Part shown: piece after piece, positions 11,935 through 24,494 of the stretch
Layout of the letters: every line of letters begins with the position of its first letter
How positions within the stretch are numbered: position 1 is the stretch's first letter
Origin: Eonycteris spelaea
Lineage: Eukaryota > Chordata > Mammalia > Chiroptera > Pteropodidae
Assembly: GCA_003508835.1 (NCBI GenBank)
Contig: PUFA01000181.1
Location: 1,178,001-1,242,000 of the forward strand
DNA length: 64,000 bases
Reading direction: 5' to 3'
Program-made: the position numbers and the translations under genes
Notes under the pieces: model-generated
Database searches by the model: none
Told to the model about the DNA's origin: nothing
Seen by the model: only the letters and a program-made list of their open reading frames with translations

Positions 11935-12790
11935 ATGAAAGAACAGGAGAAAACCCCAGAAAAAGAACTAAACAAAATGAAGGCAATTAATTTACCAGAT
12001 ATAGAATTCAAAACACTGATTATAAGGATGCTCAAGAAACTTAGTAAGAACTTCAACAAAAAGATGAGAAGAATAAAAAAGGATGTAGAAACCATAAAGA
12101 AAAAGAACCTGTCAGAAATGAAGAATACAACAACTGAAATGAAGAATACTCTATAAGGAATCAATAGCAGATTATATGAAGCAGAAGATGAAATCAGCAA
12201 TTTGGAAGACAAGGTAGCAGAAAACCCAATTAGAACTGAAAAAAAAAAAATAATTTAAAAAAATAAAGATTGTCTAAGGGACCTCTGGGACAACATCAAG
12301 GATAGCAACATTTGCATCATAGGTATACCAGAAGGAGAAGAAAGAGAGGGCTAGGAATTGAAAACCTATTTGAAGAAATCAGGATGGAAAACTTCCCTTA
12401 CCTGGAGAAGGAAATTGACATACAACCCCAGGGAGCACAGTCCCAAACAAGATGAACCCAAAGAGGCCCTCACCAAGACACATCACAATTAAAATGCCAA
12501 AGATCAAAGACAAAGAGAGACTCTTTAAAGCAGCGAGAGAGAGAAGCAGTTATTTACCTACATGGAAGCTCCCATAATACTGTCAGTTTATTTTTCAACA
12601 GAAACTTTGCAGACTAGAAGAGATTGACATGAATACTCAAAGTAATGAAGAGTAAGGACCTACAACCGATACTGCCCTACCCAGTAAGACTATCATTTAA
12701 AATTGAAGGAGATATAAAGATCTTCCCGGATAAGAAAAAGCTAAAGGAGTTCATCACCACCAAACCAGTAGTGTAAGAAATGTTAAAGGG
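11935..12790 (+). pseudogene. L1 copy A ORF1 remnant
   Basis: An open stretch at 11935-12156 (73 codons) reads as the ORF1 coiled-coil region: Lys/Glu-rich with KELNKMKAINLPDIEFKTL and IKKDVETIKKKN. Downstream DNA to about 12790 still resembles ORF1 (RNA-binding domain) but with stops and an A-run near 12240. ORF1p is the RNA-binding partner of the L1 particle; this copy cannot encode it whole. Confidence 0.7.
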
Positions 12791-12828
12791 ACTTCTTTAA
12801 AAAGAAGGGTGGGGGGAAGACCAGGAAT

Positions 12829-15800
12829 ATGAATAATAAAATGGCAATAACTATGTACCTATCAATAATCACTTTAAATGTAAATGGATTAAATGCTCCA
12901 ATCAAAAGACATAGGATAGTTGAATGGATAAGAAAACAAAACCCATACGTATGCTTTCTACAAGAGACCCACTTTAGGCCAAAAGACACACAGACTGAAA
13001 CTAAAAGGATGGAAAAAGATATTTCATGTGAATGGAAACAAACAAAAAAGCTAGGGTGTTAATACTTATATCAGACAAAATGACTTTAAAACAAAGCCTA
13101 TAATAAGAGACAAAAAAGGACATTACATAATGATAAAAGTATCAATCCAATAAGAGAATATAACCCTTGTAAACATTTATGCACCCAACATAGTAGCACT
13201 TAAATAAAGCAGATACTGAGTGACATAAAGAAGAGATTGACCATAATATAGTCATAGTAGAGGACTCTGTCTTTTTTTATTATTTTTTTTTTAGTAGAGG
13301 ACTTTAACACCCATTGACACAAGGGAACAGCGGTGTTAAATGATACCCTAGATCAGATATTTTTAAAGCATTTCACCCCAAAGTGGCAAAATATACATTT
13401 TTTTCAAGTGCACACGGAACATTTTCCAAGGTGGAACACATATTAGGCCATAAAACAAGTCCCAGTAAATTTAAGAAGATTGAAATCATATCAAGTGTCT
13501 TCTCTGACCACAATGGTATGAAACTAGAAATCAATTGCAAGAAAAAAAAACTGGAAAAATATACCAACAAATTGAGGCTAAATAACATGCTACTAAACCA
13601 GGAATGAGTTAACAATGGGATCAAGGAAGAAATAAAAAAATACCTTGAGACAAATGAAAATGAAAACACAGTGACCCAAAATCTATGGGATACAACAAAA
13701 GCAGTCCTAAAGAGAAATTCATAACAATACAGGCCTATCTCAAGAACAGGAAAAATCTCAAATGAATGATTTAACCTTACACCTAAAGTAACTAGAAAAA
13801 GAATAGCAAGCAACATAACCCAAAATGAGTAGAAGGAAGGAAATAATAAAGATCAGAGTGGAAATAAGTGAAATGGAGTCTATAAAAACAATACAAAGGA
13901 TCAATGAAACCAAGAGCTGGCTCTTTGAAAAGACAAACAAAATTGATAAACCTTTAACTCTACTTATCAGGAAAAAAAGAGAGAGGACCCAAATAAATAA
14001 AATCAGAAATTAAAGAGAAGTGACAACTGACTCCACAGAAATACAAAGGATTTTAAGAAAATAGTGTGAACACTTATATGCCAACAAATTGGACAATCTG
14101 GAAGAAATGGATACATTTCAAGTAACATACAATCAAGAGAATCAGAAAATCCGAACAGACTGATTACTACTAATGAAATCCAATCAGTAATCAAAAAACT
14201 TCCAGTAAACAAAAGTCCTAGACCAGATGGCTTCACAGGTGAATTTTATAAAACATTCAAAGAATTAATACCTATTCTTCTCAAACTATTCCAAAAAATT
14301 CAAGAGAAGGGAAAACGCTCAAGCTCATTTGATGAGGCCACGATTACCCTGTTCCAAATCCAAACAAAGACATTACTATACATACATATATATATGCCAT
14401 TATTCCTGATGAACGTAGATGGAAAAGTTTCAATAAAATATTAGCAAACCAAATTCAGCAATACATTAAAAAGATCATACACCACAATTAAGTGGGATTG
14501 ATTCCTAGGATGCAAGGTTAGTTTAATATCCACAAAGCAATTAATGTGATACACCACATAAATAAAATGAAAGATAAAAATCATATGATTATATTAATAG
14601 ATGCAGAAAAAGCGTTTGACAAAATCCAGCATTTATTTATGATAAAAACTCTCAGCAAAGTGGGAATAGAGGAAACATAACTCAACACAATCAAGGCCAT
14701 ATGTGACAAACCCCTAGCTAACATCATACTCAACAGTGAAAAGCTAAAAGCATTTTCCTTAAGATCAGGAAGAAGACAAAGATGCCCACTTTCACCACTT
14801 TTATTCAACGTAGTATTGGATGTGTTAGCCACAGCAATGAAAGAAGAAAAGAAATAAAAGTTATGCAAATTTGAAAGGAAGAAATAATTGTTTGCAGATA
14901 ACATGATGCTATATATAGAGACCCCTAAAGATTCCACTAAAAAACTATTAGAACTGGTAAATGAATTCAGTAAAGTAGCAGGGTACAAAATTAATATTCA
15001 AAAATCAGTTGCCTTTTTATACACCAGTAATGAACTAAGAAGGAGAAATAAGAAAATTCCATTGACAATTGCATTAAAAAACCAAATACCTAGGAATAAA
15101 TTTAATCAAGGAGATGAAAGACCTATATTTGGAAAATTATAAGACATTGAAGAGGATACAAGTAAATGTAAGCATATACTGTGCTCGTGGTTAGGAAGAA
15201 TTAACGTAGTTAAAATGTTCATACTATCCAAAACAATCTATAGACTTCAGTGCAATTCCTATCAAAATACCAAAGGCATTTTTCACAGAACTAAACCAAA
15301 TAGTCCTAAAATTTATATGGAACCACGAAAGACACTGAATAGCCAAAGGAATCTTGAGAAAGAAGAACAAAGTTGGAGGTACCACACTACTTGATGTCAA
15401 ACTATATTAAAAGGCTATAGTAATCAAAACAGCATGGTACTGGCATAAAAACAGACACATAGTTCAATGGAACAGAATAGAGAGCCTAGAAATAAACCAA
15501 TGCCTATTTAGCCAGTTAATCTATGATAAAGGAGGGAAGAATATGCAATTGGGTAAAGACAGTCTATTTAATAAATGGTGTTGGGAAAACTAGATGGATA
15601 TGTGCAAAAAAAATGAAACTAAGTTACTTTTTATACCAGATACAAGAATGAACTCAAAATCGATTAAAAGGACTTGAAAATGTAAGACCTCGAACCATAA
15701 TCTTCTAGAAGAAAACATAGGCAGTAAACTCTGGCATTGCTCTTAGTAATATTTTTTCTGATATATCTCCTTGGACAAGGGAAACATAAGAAAAAAATAA

Positions 15801-16560
15801 ACAAATGGGACTCCATCAACTAAAAGGTTTTGCACAGAAAAAGAAACCATCGATAAAATGGAAATACAATCTACTGAATGGGAGAAGATATTTGCCAATC
15901 ATATATCTGATAAGGGGTTAATATCCAAAATTTATAAAGAATGCATAAAAATCAACACACATACACAAAAATCCTTTTAAAAAATGGGCAAAAGACCTGA
16001 ATCGGCATTTCTCAATACAGTACATAGAGATACCCAAGAGACATATGAAAAGATGCTCAACATCACTAATTATCAGAGAAATGCAAATTAAAACCACGAT
16101 GAGATATCATGTCACACCTGTCAAAATGGTTGTCATCAATAAATCAGATAACAACAAATGTTGGCAAGGATGTGGAGAAAAGGGAACCCTCATACTCTAT
16201 TGGTGGGATTGTAAATTGGTACGGGCACTTCAGAAAACAATATAAAGTTTCCTCAGAAAGTTAAAAGTAGAACTATATGACCCAGTAATTCTACTTCTGG
16301 ATATTTATCCAAAGAAGACCAAAAACTAATTTGAAAAGACATATGCACCCCTATGTTCACTGCAACATTATTTACAATAACCAAGATCTGCAAGCAACCT
16401 AAGTGCCCATCAATAGGTGATTGGATAATGAAAAAGTAGTACATATAATGGAATATTACTCAGCCATAAAAAGTGAAATTTTACCATTTGCAAAAACATG
16501 GATAGACCTAGAGGGTATTATGCTAAGTGCAATAAGTCAGACCAAGAAAGGCAAGTACTA
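12829..16560 (+). pseudogene. L1 copy A ORF2 remnant
   Basis: The endonuclease N-terminus is at 12829-13062 (LNVNGLNAPIKRHR, then LQETH). Reverse-transcriptase fragments lie near 14180-15140. The catalytic box at 14888 reads [11 protein letters not shown] where active L1 has FADD, so the second metal-binding Asp is Asn. The C-terminal Cys region is at 16045-16245 ([12 protein letters not shown]). Many frameshifts separate the pieces. Confidence 0.85.
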
Positions 16561-16589
16561 TATGATCTGACTTATATGTGGAATCTTAA

Positions 16590-16612
16590 AACAAATAAAC
16601 AAACAAACAAAC
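16590..16612. repeat. (AAAC)n in the L1 copy A 3' UTR
   Basis: Short run of AAAC/AAAT tetramers inside the L1 3' UTR. Confidence 0.7.
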
Positions 16613-16962
16613 AGACTTATAGACACAGAAAACAAACTGGCTGCCAGATGGGAGGAGGTTTGGGGGCCTGGATGAAAATATTGAAGGGATTAAGAAGTAC
16701 AAATTGGTAGTTACAAAATAGCTATGAGGATATAAAGTACAGTATAGGGAATATAGTCAATAATATTGTAATAACTATGTATAGTGCCAGGTGGGTACTA
16801 GACTTATTGGGGGGAATCACTTTGTAAATTATATAAATGTTTAACCACTATGCTGTACACCTGAAGCTAATATAAAATAATATTGAATGTCAACTGCAAT
16901 TGAAAAACATGGTTAGAACCAAAAGAATAAATAAATAAAATCAAGACACTCAAAAAAAAAAA

Positions 16963-17430
16963 GTTTTTTACATAGTAATTGCAAAAAGCTGTTTTAAAAT
17001 TAAAATGGGCCCTGAAATATTATCTTCATTTACTCACTAGTTTAACAATATTAACCAGTATATATTGTATATTACAACAAATTATACCCAATAAATTATA
17101 AAATAAAAATATTTTTTATAAAAAAAAATAGTTACATGCATATTAAGTAGCAGTCCCCAACCTTTTTGGCAACAGGAACTGGTGCTCCTATGAGAATCTA
17201 ATGCCTGATAATCTAAAATGGTGACATTAGTGCTTCAGAGTAGCTGCAAATACAGATGAAGCTTCGCTAGCTCATCCACTGGTCACCTTCTGCTTCTGCT
17301 GTGCAGCCCGGTTCCTAACAGGCCATGGATTGCTACCAGTCTGTGACTTGGGCGTTGGGGACACCTGAAGTAAAGCATTAGGAGATATAGCAAAAAACAA
17401 AAACAAACAAACAAACAAAAACAAAAACCC
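16963..17430. other. Segment between L1 copy A tail and old L1, with hAT element
   Basis: Non-L1 sequence of about 470 bp between the A-rich tail of copy A and the resumed old L1. It contains a hAT-like element and ends in an A-rich stretch with (AAAC)n at 17395-17440. It may be a 3' transduction of copy A or a separate insertion. Confidence 0.5.
17151..17367. mobile_element. hAT-like non-autonomous DNA transposon, internally deleted
   Basis: Starts cagtccccaacctttttggc and ends gttggggacacctg, an imperfect terminal inverted repeat. The inner parts gctcctatgagaatctaatg, aatacagatgaagcttcgct and cccggttcctaacaggcca belong to a common mammalian hAT-like element whose name I do not recall with certainty. 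Much of the middle is missing. Confidence 0.7.
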
Positions 17431-18300
17431 CAAAAAACAAGATACCACTACTCACCTACCAGAATGGCCAAAAATCCAGAATACTGACAACACTAAATGC
17501 TGACACAGATGTGCAACAACAAGCACTCTCATTGACTGTTGGTGGAATGCAAAATGGTACAGCCACTTTGGAAGACAATTTGGCAGTCTCTAATGAGACA
17601 AAACATATTCTTTCTATATGATCCAGCTATCATGTCCCTTGATGTTTACACAAAGGAATTGAAAACTTATATCTACACAAAAATAATACATAGATGTATA
17701 CAGCAGCTTTATTAATAATTTCCAAAACTTGGAAGCAACCAAGATGTTCTTCAGCAGGTGAATGGATAAACAAATTGTGATAATCCAAACAATGAACTAT
17801 TATTCAGCACTAAAAATAAGTGAGATATCAATTTATGAAAAGATATGAAAATAAATATTACTAGCTGAAAGGAGTTAATCTGAAAAGTCTACATACTGTG
17901 CGATTCCAACTCTATGACATTCTAGAAGAGTAAAATTGTGGAGGCAGTAAAAATCAATCGTTTCCAGGAGTGAGGGGGGAAGGATGAATAGGCAGAGCAC
18001 AGAGGATTTTAGGGTGGCAATATAATTCTGCTGATACCATAATAACGGATATGTCATTATGCATTTGTCAAAACCCATAGGTTGTACAACACTGAGAATG
18101 ATTCCTGATGTAAACTAAGGACTTTGGGTTATGATATTTCAATGAAGGTTCATTAGTTGTAACAAATGTACCACAGTGGAGGGGGCAGTTGTTGGTAATG
18201 GGGGAAGCTGTGCGTGTGGTCCAGGAGAGGGAGTATATGGACTTTTCTATATTTTCTGCTCAATTTTGCTGTGAACCTAAAACTGCTCTAAAAAATAAAG
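17430..18300 (+). repeat. Old L1 fragment, right part, with 3' end
   Basis: Continues the L1 ORF2/3' UTR begun at 9975 (ccactactcacctaccagaa, attgactgttggtggaatgc). The 3' UTR ends about 18300 at an aaaaaataaagtctg tail. Confidence 0.7.
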
Positions 18301-18587
18301 TCTGTTTTCTTTTAAATGGGTCAAGAAGAACTCTGAAAGTTCCTTTTAGTTTTTTGGGTTTTTTTTGTAATTGAAAAATGAGGAGTTATAGAGGATTCTT
18401 TGGATTACCATGTTTGTTGCCAAAGGGGCTTTAGTTTCATATGTCCATGTCTAAGGGTTGATAGAAATGTCCCTGGAGGGGCAAAACAGGATCACTCTCA
18501 GCATTCTAGTTTTTATACAAAAAGGTTGGTAATCATTGAGGACATACATGAAAGCATTTTATATACCTTGAAATATTCTATGACCTA

Positions 18588-18612
18588 AATTATTATTATT
18601 ATTATTATTATT
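18588..18612. repeat. (ATT)n microsatellite
   Basis: About eight ATT triplets. Confidence 0.9.
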
Positions 18613-18774
18613 TAAATAATGAATAATAACTATTTATTAATAGTTAATTATTACTATTTCTGTCCCTGGGTTAGAAGGATTACTTGGGACTTAAATTGAA
18701 TATAGATGGCTTTTTGTCTAAAATACTAAATATGTGGTTATTAAGAAGTAATACATGATCTCTTTGATTTGCAG

Positions 18775-18823
18775 ATTCAGAATGTTCTTTGTGATTTTTT
18801 TCAAAATCCAGATTTTCAGCTTG
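18775..18823 (+). CDS. EFCAB5: EFCAB5 exon C
   Basis: 49 nt: 16 codons plus one base. Acceptor gatttgcag, donor G/gtaagt. It encodes IQNVLCDFFQNPDFQL and continues exon B in frame; the last base begins the Asp or Gly codon completed by exon D. Frame intact. The upstream exon ends with MIPMIV, so the join gives a hydrophobic helix-like segment. Confidence 0.9.
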
Positions 18824-18969
18824 GTAAGTATGCCTATTACTATAATATTTACATTTTTCTCTCTTTTTTTTTTAGGTGGGGGTGGGTAATGCTGATAAGA
18901 TGAAGTCGGTATTGAGATAAGTGTGATTTAAAGCTCTACAGATGTACTTAAGCTCTTTTGCTCTTTCAG
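18824..18969 (+). other. Short EFCAB5 intron C-D (146 bp)
   Basis: Donor gtaagt, acceptor ctctttcag; contains a T-rich tract and an internal TTTAGGTGGGGG that could act as a decoy acceptor. Confidence 0.85.
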
Positions 18970-19016
18970 ATGAAGAACGTAGAAAAGCAGAGATGCAACC
19001 AGTGATTTTTAATCTA
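18970..19016 (+). CDS. EFCAB5: EFCAB5 exon D, 3' end one base short
   Basis: AT completes the codon from exon C (GAT, Asp); 15 codons follow: EERRKAEMQPVIFNL. The only good donor is CTA/gtaacc, giving phase 0, but the next exon begins with two bases (AA) that need a preceding G to make Glu. If the genomic sequence were CTAG/gtaacc the frame would hold. So one G appears to be missing at the splice site, from consensus error or mutation. As written the junction shifts the frame. Confidence 0.75.
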
Positions 19017-20349
19017 GTAACCCACTTTATTACAAATATTCTATAATACCCCTTTATTATCCAATGACATTCCTAGAAAATATTACTTACATATGTAGAT
19101 TTTTAAAAAGAAAGATATAATGTCATATATCTTTGTGATATAAAGGAGAAATACAAGAAAAGACATAAGAAAAGTATATGTTCTATATTTCAATATATAG
19201 ATGCTTGGTTATAACTTCACTATAAGACATAATGTAGTAGTCAGAAATTTGTACCTACTTATAATGAATGTTTAGATATTTAAAAAGTAAAATTATATCC
19301 AATTGACCATTTCTTTGTATTAGGCATTTTGAAATAAGAGCAAATGAATGGATTTGTATATATATGTAGAATCCCCATGAATAGGAGAGCTATAAAATGC
19401 AGACTGACACAGGAGTGTTGTATTGGAGTTTAGATACAATTTATGATATTACCTCCCATTATTTAATTTCCTGAAATGGTGAACAACTTTTAGTAAATTT
19501 CCAGAATGAAGCAAAGTACAATCCTCTCTCAAAGTTTTATAGTGGTTACATTTTTCAAAAATTCAATAGCAAAAATATATTCTGTGTTTATATATAAAAT
19601 ACAGATAGATTCTAGACTCAGAATTATTATAAGCAGGGGTTTTTTTTCACCTATTTTACTATCTGGCAGGAAGGGGAAAGTTTTTATTTTGCAGGAGTTG
19701 CAGGAGTTCTGTCCCTAATCTTCTCCCCATTACTATGATGACAAAAACTCACCTACAAATTTCCCCCATGCTCACTGGGAAGGAGGGAGATAGTAAGTAC
19801 CACACCAATGGATAGCCACAGATTTTGATGCTTTTGTTTTCAGAAACGTTTCCTTATATGAGAGTAAGCAAAAAAAAAAAAAAAAAAGTAAAAATAAAAA
19901 TAAAAATCTGACTTGTTGAATAGAGAGCTAGAGTTGGGGTCCTGAGATTTACATAATTTATATCCAATTGATTTTTATTCAATTGACCACTTCATTACAT
20001 TGATAATAATAGATTGTCTAAAGTCTATTCTCATTTTTAAAAATGAAATATGCTTTCCAGGTCACTGGTCCTCAAACATGGCTTGGACCTTGATGACAAT
20101 GTTTTTTTTTTTCTCTTTCTACCTTTTCATCCTATCCAAACACTATAATTTTTTTCACAGTCAGCACAACCTCAATTTCCCTTTCAGAAAATCCTTGAAA
20201 TAACTTATTTTACTTATTTAGTTATTGATGGAGGTACAGAAGGAATGAATTAGAGAGCTCTATTTAAGACTGTGATAAAATGGAGAAATTTAGACTACTC
20301 CAGTTTACAGTGACTATTTCTCCTCTCCTCCTATACTGTATAGTATTTA

Positions 20350-20590
20350 TATTCTGTACCATTTATTCGCTCAATATTTTTTGGAGCCCTTACTAAATTC
20401 CAGATACTCTGATGGCGTAGAGGGTGCAAAGACGACTAAGAAATATTTCCTGACCTTAAGATTGCTTAAACTCCAGCCAGGGAACAGACACATACACCCA
20501 ATAACAACTGTTACTGATAGAAACCAGTCTGGCTTGCATAATCTTCCAGAGTTTGGGGGCAGATCTGGGTTGGGGATAACAGCATTTAAT
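20350..20590. repeat. Ancient mammalian interspersed repeat, unclassified
   Basis: The order of motifs (ccatttattcgctcaatatt, ggagcccttactaaattcca, tgatggcgtagagggtgcaa) resembles a widely dispersed old mammalian repeat. I cannot assign the family. Confidence 0.4.
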
Positions 20591-21169
20591 GCATAAGCTT
20601 ATACTAAAGTTTATACAATCCTTTTGTGACAAAAATTGATATCTCATAATAAGCAGTTAAAAAAAATCAAGAATGACTGAAGAATCTTTTTATGTACTAG
20701 CCCATGATTAACAGGAGGAGTTACTATTAGAAGTAGGAGAGGAAGCCAATGTATCAGTTCTTTCATCTTGAGTTCTCACATAATTTTGTGTGTTTGTATC
20801 TTGATAAGGTCAATAAGGATCACATAATTGTTTTTTAAATGGAAGTTTAAAAAATCTTTATTCAAACTAACAGCTACATTCACCATTAATTATTACTCTG
20901 TTGTTCGTGGAACTTTTTTCTTTGTTTTTATGATCTCTTTCTCTCTTGATTTTTCCTTCTATCTGGATCACTTTTTAGCATTTTTATTTCTTTGTTCTTC
21001 TTTTCTTTGCTCCTTAAATGTTGTTTTCCAGAGCTTCATTTTGGCTCTATTATCATTTTACACACTATACACTCCCTGGATTTTCCTGTTCAAACCCATG
21101 ACTTCAGCTGATGACTTTCAGCCATAGTCCCATCCCAAATCTTCCCCCTGAGCTCCAGATCCTATTTGA

Positions 21170-21440
21170 AAAGATCTACAAGATGACTGATTAAGTGAAA
21201 AAAGCAAGTTGCCAACCAATATGATCACATTTATATATAGAAAAACAAAAGTGTATGTGTGTATAGAAAATGAAGGTTGTTGGAAGGGTGACAATAAACT
21301 ATTGACAGAGCTTTCTTCTGGGGCAGAGTGAGTAGTAGTGGAGGACAGAGGAAAAGGTAGATATTCATGTTTTTCTGCTTATATTTTTGCATTATTTGAA
21401 TCTTTTACTAAAAGAACATATTCATATATTGTTTATTTAA
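21170..21440 (+). repeat. Old L1M-like 3' UTR fragment
   Basis: The order atatgatcacatttatatat, gtgtatgtgtgtatagaaaa, then cttctggggcagagtgagta and a T-rich end resembles old L1 3' UTRs. Diverged. Confidence 0.4.
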
Positions 21441-21854
21441 TTTAAGAAACATTAAAAGACAAAATAAAACACTTAAGAGCAAGTTTGGATAAGTGTTGTG
21501 TTTTAGAACCTGCTAGCATAAATACAATCATAAACCAACACAGAGGTTTTAGTGGTCTTTTATACTATTGATGTGCATGCTTGTTTTTGCTTTATCTAAA
21601 CCTGGTCATTAAAAAGGTAGGTACATTCTTTTCAGTGTTTGGGTTGCTTGGTTAAATAAAAACCTGGAAAAATAATAATTTTGTAGTAATTGGAATGTTA
21701 CTGAACTATATATCATTTACTTTATTGTAAATATTGATGGACATTACTTAAAAAATACTTTTATGTTCTTCTTTAAAGCACTATAATATGAATATAAAAT
21801 ATGAATGTATTACAACCAAACTAACTAGCAAATAATTTTTTATTCCATAATTAG

Positions 21855-21925
21855 AAGCATGTTGCAAACAATTGAATATTGCTGACTCAATGGAACCAAG
21901 ATTGAACAAAATGGAATTTACAGAA
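21855..21925 (+). CDS. EFCAB5: EFCAB5 exon E
   Basis: 71 nt: AA plus 23 codons, donor GAA/gtaaga. It encodes ACCKQLNIADSMEPRLNKME then FTE. The acceptor (ccataattag) has a weak pyrimidine tract. It must start in phase 1 because the other two frames hit stops inside the exon. Ends in phase 0, which fits exon F. Frame intact. Confidence 0.85.
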
Positions 21926-22267
21926 GTAAGAAGTTACTTTATCTATTATTCGAATCAAATTATTTTCTCAGTTTCAATTGTCTTTTGGTAGATGTCATGT
22001 CTACATTAACTTAGAATTAAAATAAATGAAAGCGTAATAACTTATTTTATCAATTTTAAGGTGCACACTTTAAAATAATTTCATACCTCTGAAATTAGGT
22101 TGCATCTTATAAACAAAGCATCTCAATTTTTTTTTCAATCACTGGTATCATGATGTGAAAGTGTGAAAAAACTTCTACTGACACCTTCAGGTAAGATCAA
22201 GAAAAATCAGCTCTCTTATTTAGTGAAATCTGGTTATTCAGATAATAATGAGATTTAAAACTTAGCT

Positions 22268-22425
22268 ACAGGCCAGGCACTGTCCTAAGCTATCTGTATA
22301 TTAGGTAACCCTCTCAACAGTCCTTATTCCTTTCTTTGTAGATGAACACAGTGAGATGCAGAAAGGTTAAGTAACTTGCACAAGGTCTCACAGTTAGTCA
22401 AGCTGGGGAAATTTGTATTTAGTCA
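22268..22425 (-). repeat. MIR SINE
   Basis: On the minus strand it carries the MIR core: the complement of gaaaggttaagtaacttgca and caaggtctcacagttag is at 22361-22400. Diverged tRNA-derived SINE, widespread in mammals. Confidence 0.8.
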
Positions 22426-22979
22426 GTTTGGTTTCAAAGTCTACATAATATTGCATCTGAGATAATACGATTTTATTATAATGGAATAAGCAAAAGAAGC
22501 AATTAATGGTACCAGAATCCTAAGTCTTCTATAGTCTGCTTTTTATATTTTTTCATGTCTTTCTTCTAATTTCCTTTGTTTTTCTCTGAGCCTAAGCCAA
22601 AGTAACTTTCTCCTGCTCTCCTACAACCTTGCTCCACTGAAGGTGATGACTATGTACTATATACAATTTCAAGGTTCTTCTGTATGAAGGATTTCTGAAA
22701 CCTTTCTTGAAATGATTACCATATAGATAAGAATTGGCAATCCTGTCTTAGTTATGTTCTGTGTTTTCTTAGATTCTGTATTTGTCTATTTGGTATTCAC
22801 TAGTCACAGGGCCAAACTAATGGCCAAAGTTGTTTTATATCTCACTTGCGATCCAGAGCCCATACTCTGAACCACCTTCGTATCTAAACCTACTTAACAA
22901 GCCAATATTTTTCAAAGTTTCTCAATTGTTTTAAATTTTAAAAGCTGTTTTCTAACTTAAGTAAATTTCTAACTTACAG

Positions 22980-23210
22980 AAAGTTTTGTTAACTTTTATA
23001 TAAGGAAATTTATTGATCTTTTCCATTGCTCCTATGCTTACGAGGTTCTGTCCTTTCCAAACTCAACTAAATATCTAGCTTTTTATTTTTTAATTAATTT
23101 GAAACTTATTTTGATAATAATGAAGTGAGAATCTAACTTCACTTTCTCCCTATTATGACTAACCCAATATACCACTCTATTAACAAAACTTTCTTTTAAA
23201 AGTAACTAAT
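22980..23210 (-). repeat. Antisense old L1 fragment
   Basis: T-rich with a diverged block around 23155-23190 that matches the antisense ccagcaccatttattgaa landmark of L1. Weak. Confidence 0.35.
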
Positions 23211-23580
23211 ATTCCACATGAAATTTCCTCTACATCACTTTCCTTCTTCCCAATAGGAAGTAAAAGTAAAACATTTTACAAAATTTGAATGACTGAAATT
23301 TTTTAGTGCCCATGTAAATTCAGTTTTTCCAAAAAAAGAATATTCTCTATGATATGAATTTCCTTAAGAATGTGTATATTTTAATGCATGAATTATTCTT
23401 TGGTATCAGATAAATCAAAATTGGCAGGACGGAAAAGAGGCTTTCCTTTACTTTAAAAAACTCAGCTGCAAATAGCACATCACAATTTTCAGTAAATTTT
23501 TAAAAATCTTTCCCAGATAAATTAGAAGTGGCGAAAAAATCCTAGTTCCATTTGGTCTTCTGTTATCTGGCCTGTCCTTG

Positions 23581-23604
23581 ACAAAGTTGACAAAGTTGAC
23601 AAAG
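23581..23604. repeat. Short tandem (CAAAGTTGA)3
   Basis: Three near-identical 9-bp units; the third has C for T. Confidence 0.85.
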
Positions 23605-24494
23605 CTGTCAGCCTTTCCTTGTCTTTTTATATTCTCGAGAAAGGCAATTTCAATTTGACAGACTGAAATGAAAAGATTAATCATGGTGTGACTTTTTGCC
23701 CCTTTTCAGTTGAAAATAGATTTTATTCCAGAGTCGCCTATTTTACCCATAAATTGCCCAAAATACAAACATCGGAGTAAATTTTTTTTTAATTAAGGAG
23801 AAACTAGTCTTAGAATAAGTTGTAAAGGATGAACTTCCAAATTGGTCTTCCCAATTTGCAAAGAGAGGTCTTTTCTAGCAATGTCATGTTAAAATGTAAC
23901 TTGCCTATTCCTTCATGTGATTGGAGACCGCTTCATATTTCCCATTTCCTCATTTCTAAGATGAATAGTTTTCTTTTTGCACTTCTGAAATCAAAATGCA
24001 TCTTACAGGTGATGGAGATGTTTATATTGCCTTAGTGATGATGATTTCATGGTGTATACTTACCCCAACTCAATCATACCTCGATCAAGCATTTTTAAAA
24101 ATATGCATCTTACAATCAATGTATACATTTAATGAAATAATATTTTTCTCTTCTCCAACCCTTATAATCTGTTGTTAAATCAATAGTCTATCTTATGATT
24201 TTTGATAATTAAAAAAAATGCTATTTCCACTTTATAAGCAAAACACCTAAATGACAAAAAAGGTTAACTTATGAGAATTGTTGAAAGAATATCTGATAAT
24301 GAAAATAAGCAATCAAACAAACAATATTGAGAAAATTTCAAGATTAAAAATAATTTAATGCAACCAAGACTATTTTTTATGTTCGTAAATGTTAAAGTTT
24401 TACATTTATAAAATTTAAAATTATTCAAGATGATAGGACACTTTTAAGCTTTATGAGTTTATAGAACATTATAATGGAATATGTAAGAAAACAT

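Larger units (their letters stand above)
10204..16962 (+). mobile_element. LINE-1 copy A, near full length, inactive
   Basis: About 6.75 kb. Order: GC-rich 5' UTR beginning ttgataagatggcggagtag (10204-11930), ORF1 region (from about 11935), ORF2 region (about 12830-16560), 3' UTR and an A-rich tail at about 16950. The 5' start resembles known L1 starts (aagatggcgg). Both ORFs carry many frameshifts and stops, so it is dead. It is nested in an older L1. No clean TSD was found next to it. Confidence 0.88.
19017..21854 (+). other. EFCAB5 intron D-E
   Basis: Contains an A-run at 19870-19887, diverged old repeats near 20350-20590 and 20900-21440, and otherwise AT-rich sequence with nothing I recognise. 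Confidence 0.6.

Noticed and set aside
13373..13816. 147-codon minus-strand frame rich in Phe/Leu/Ser
   Set aside because: Antisense shadow of L1 copy A ORF2; the sense strand carries the endonuclease sequence.
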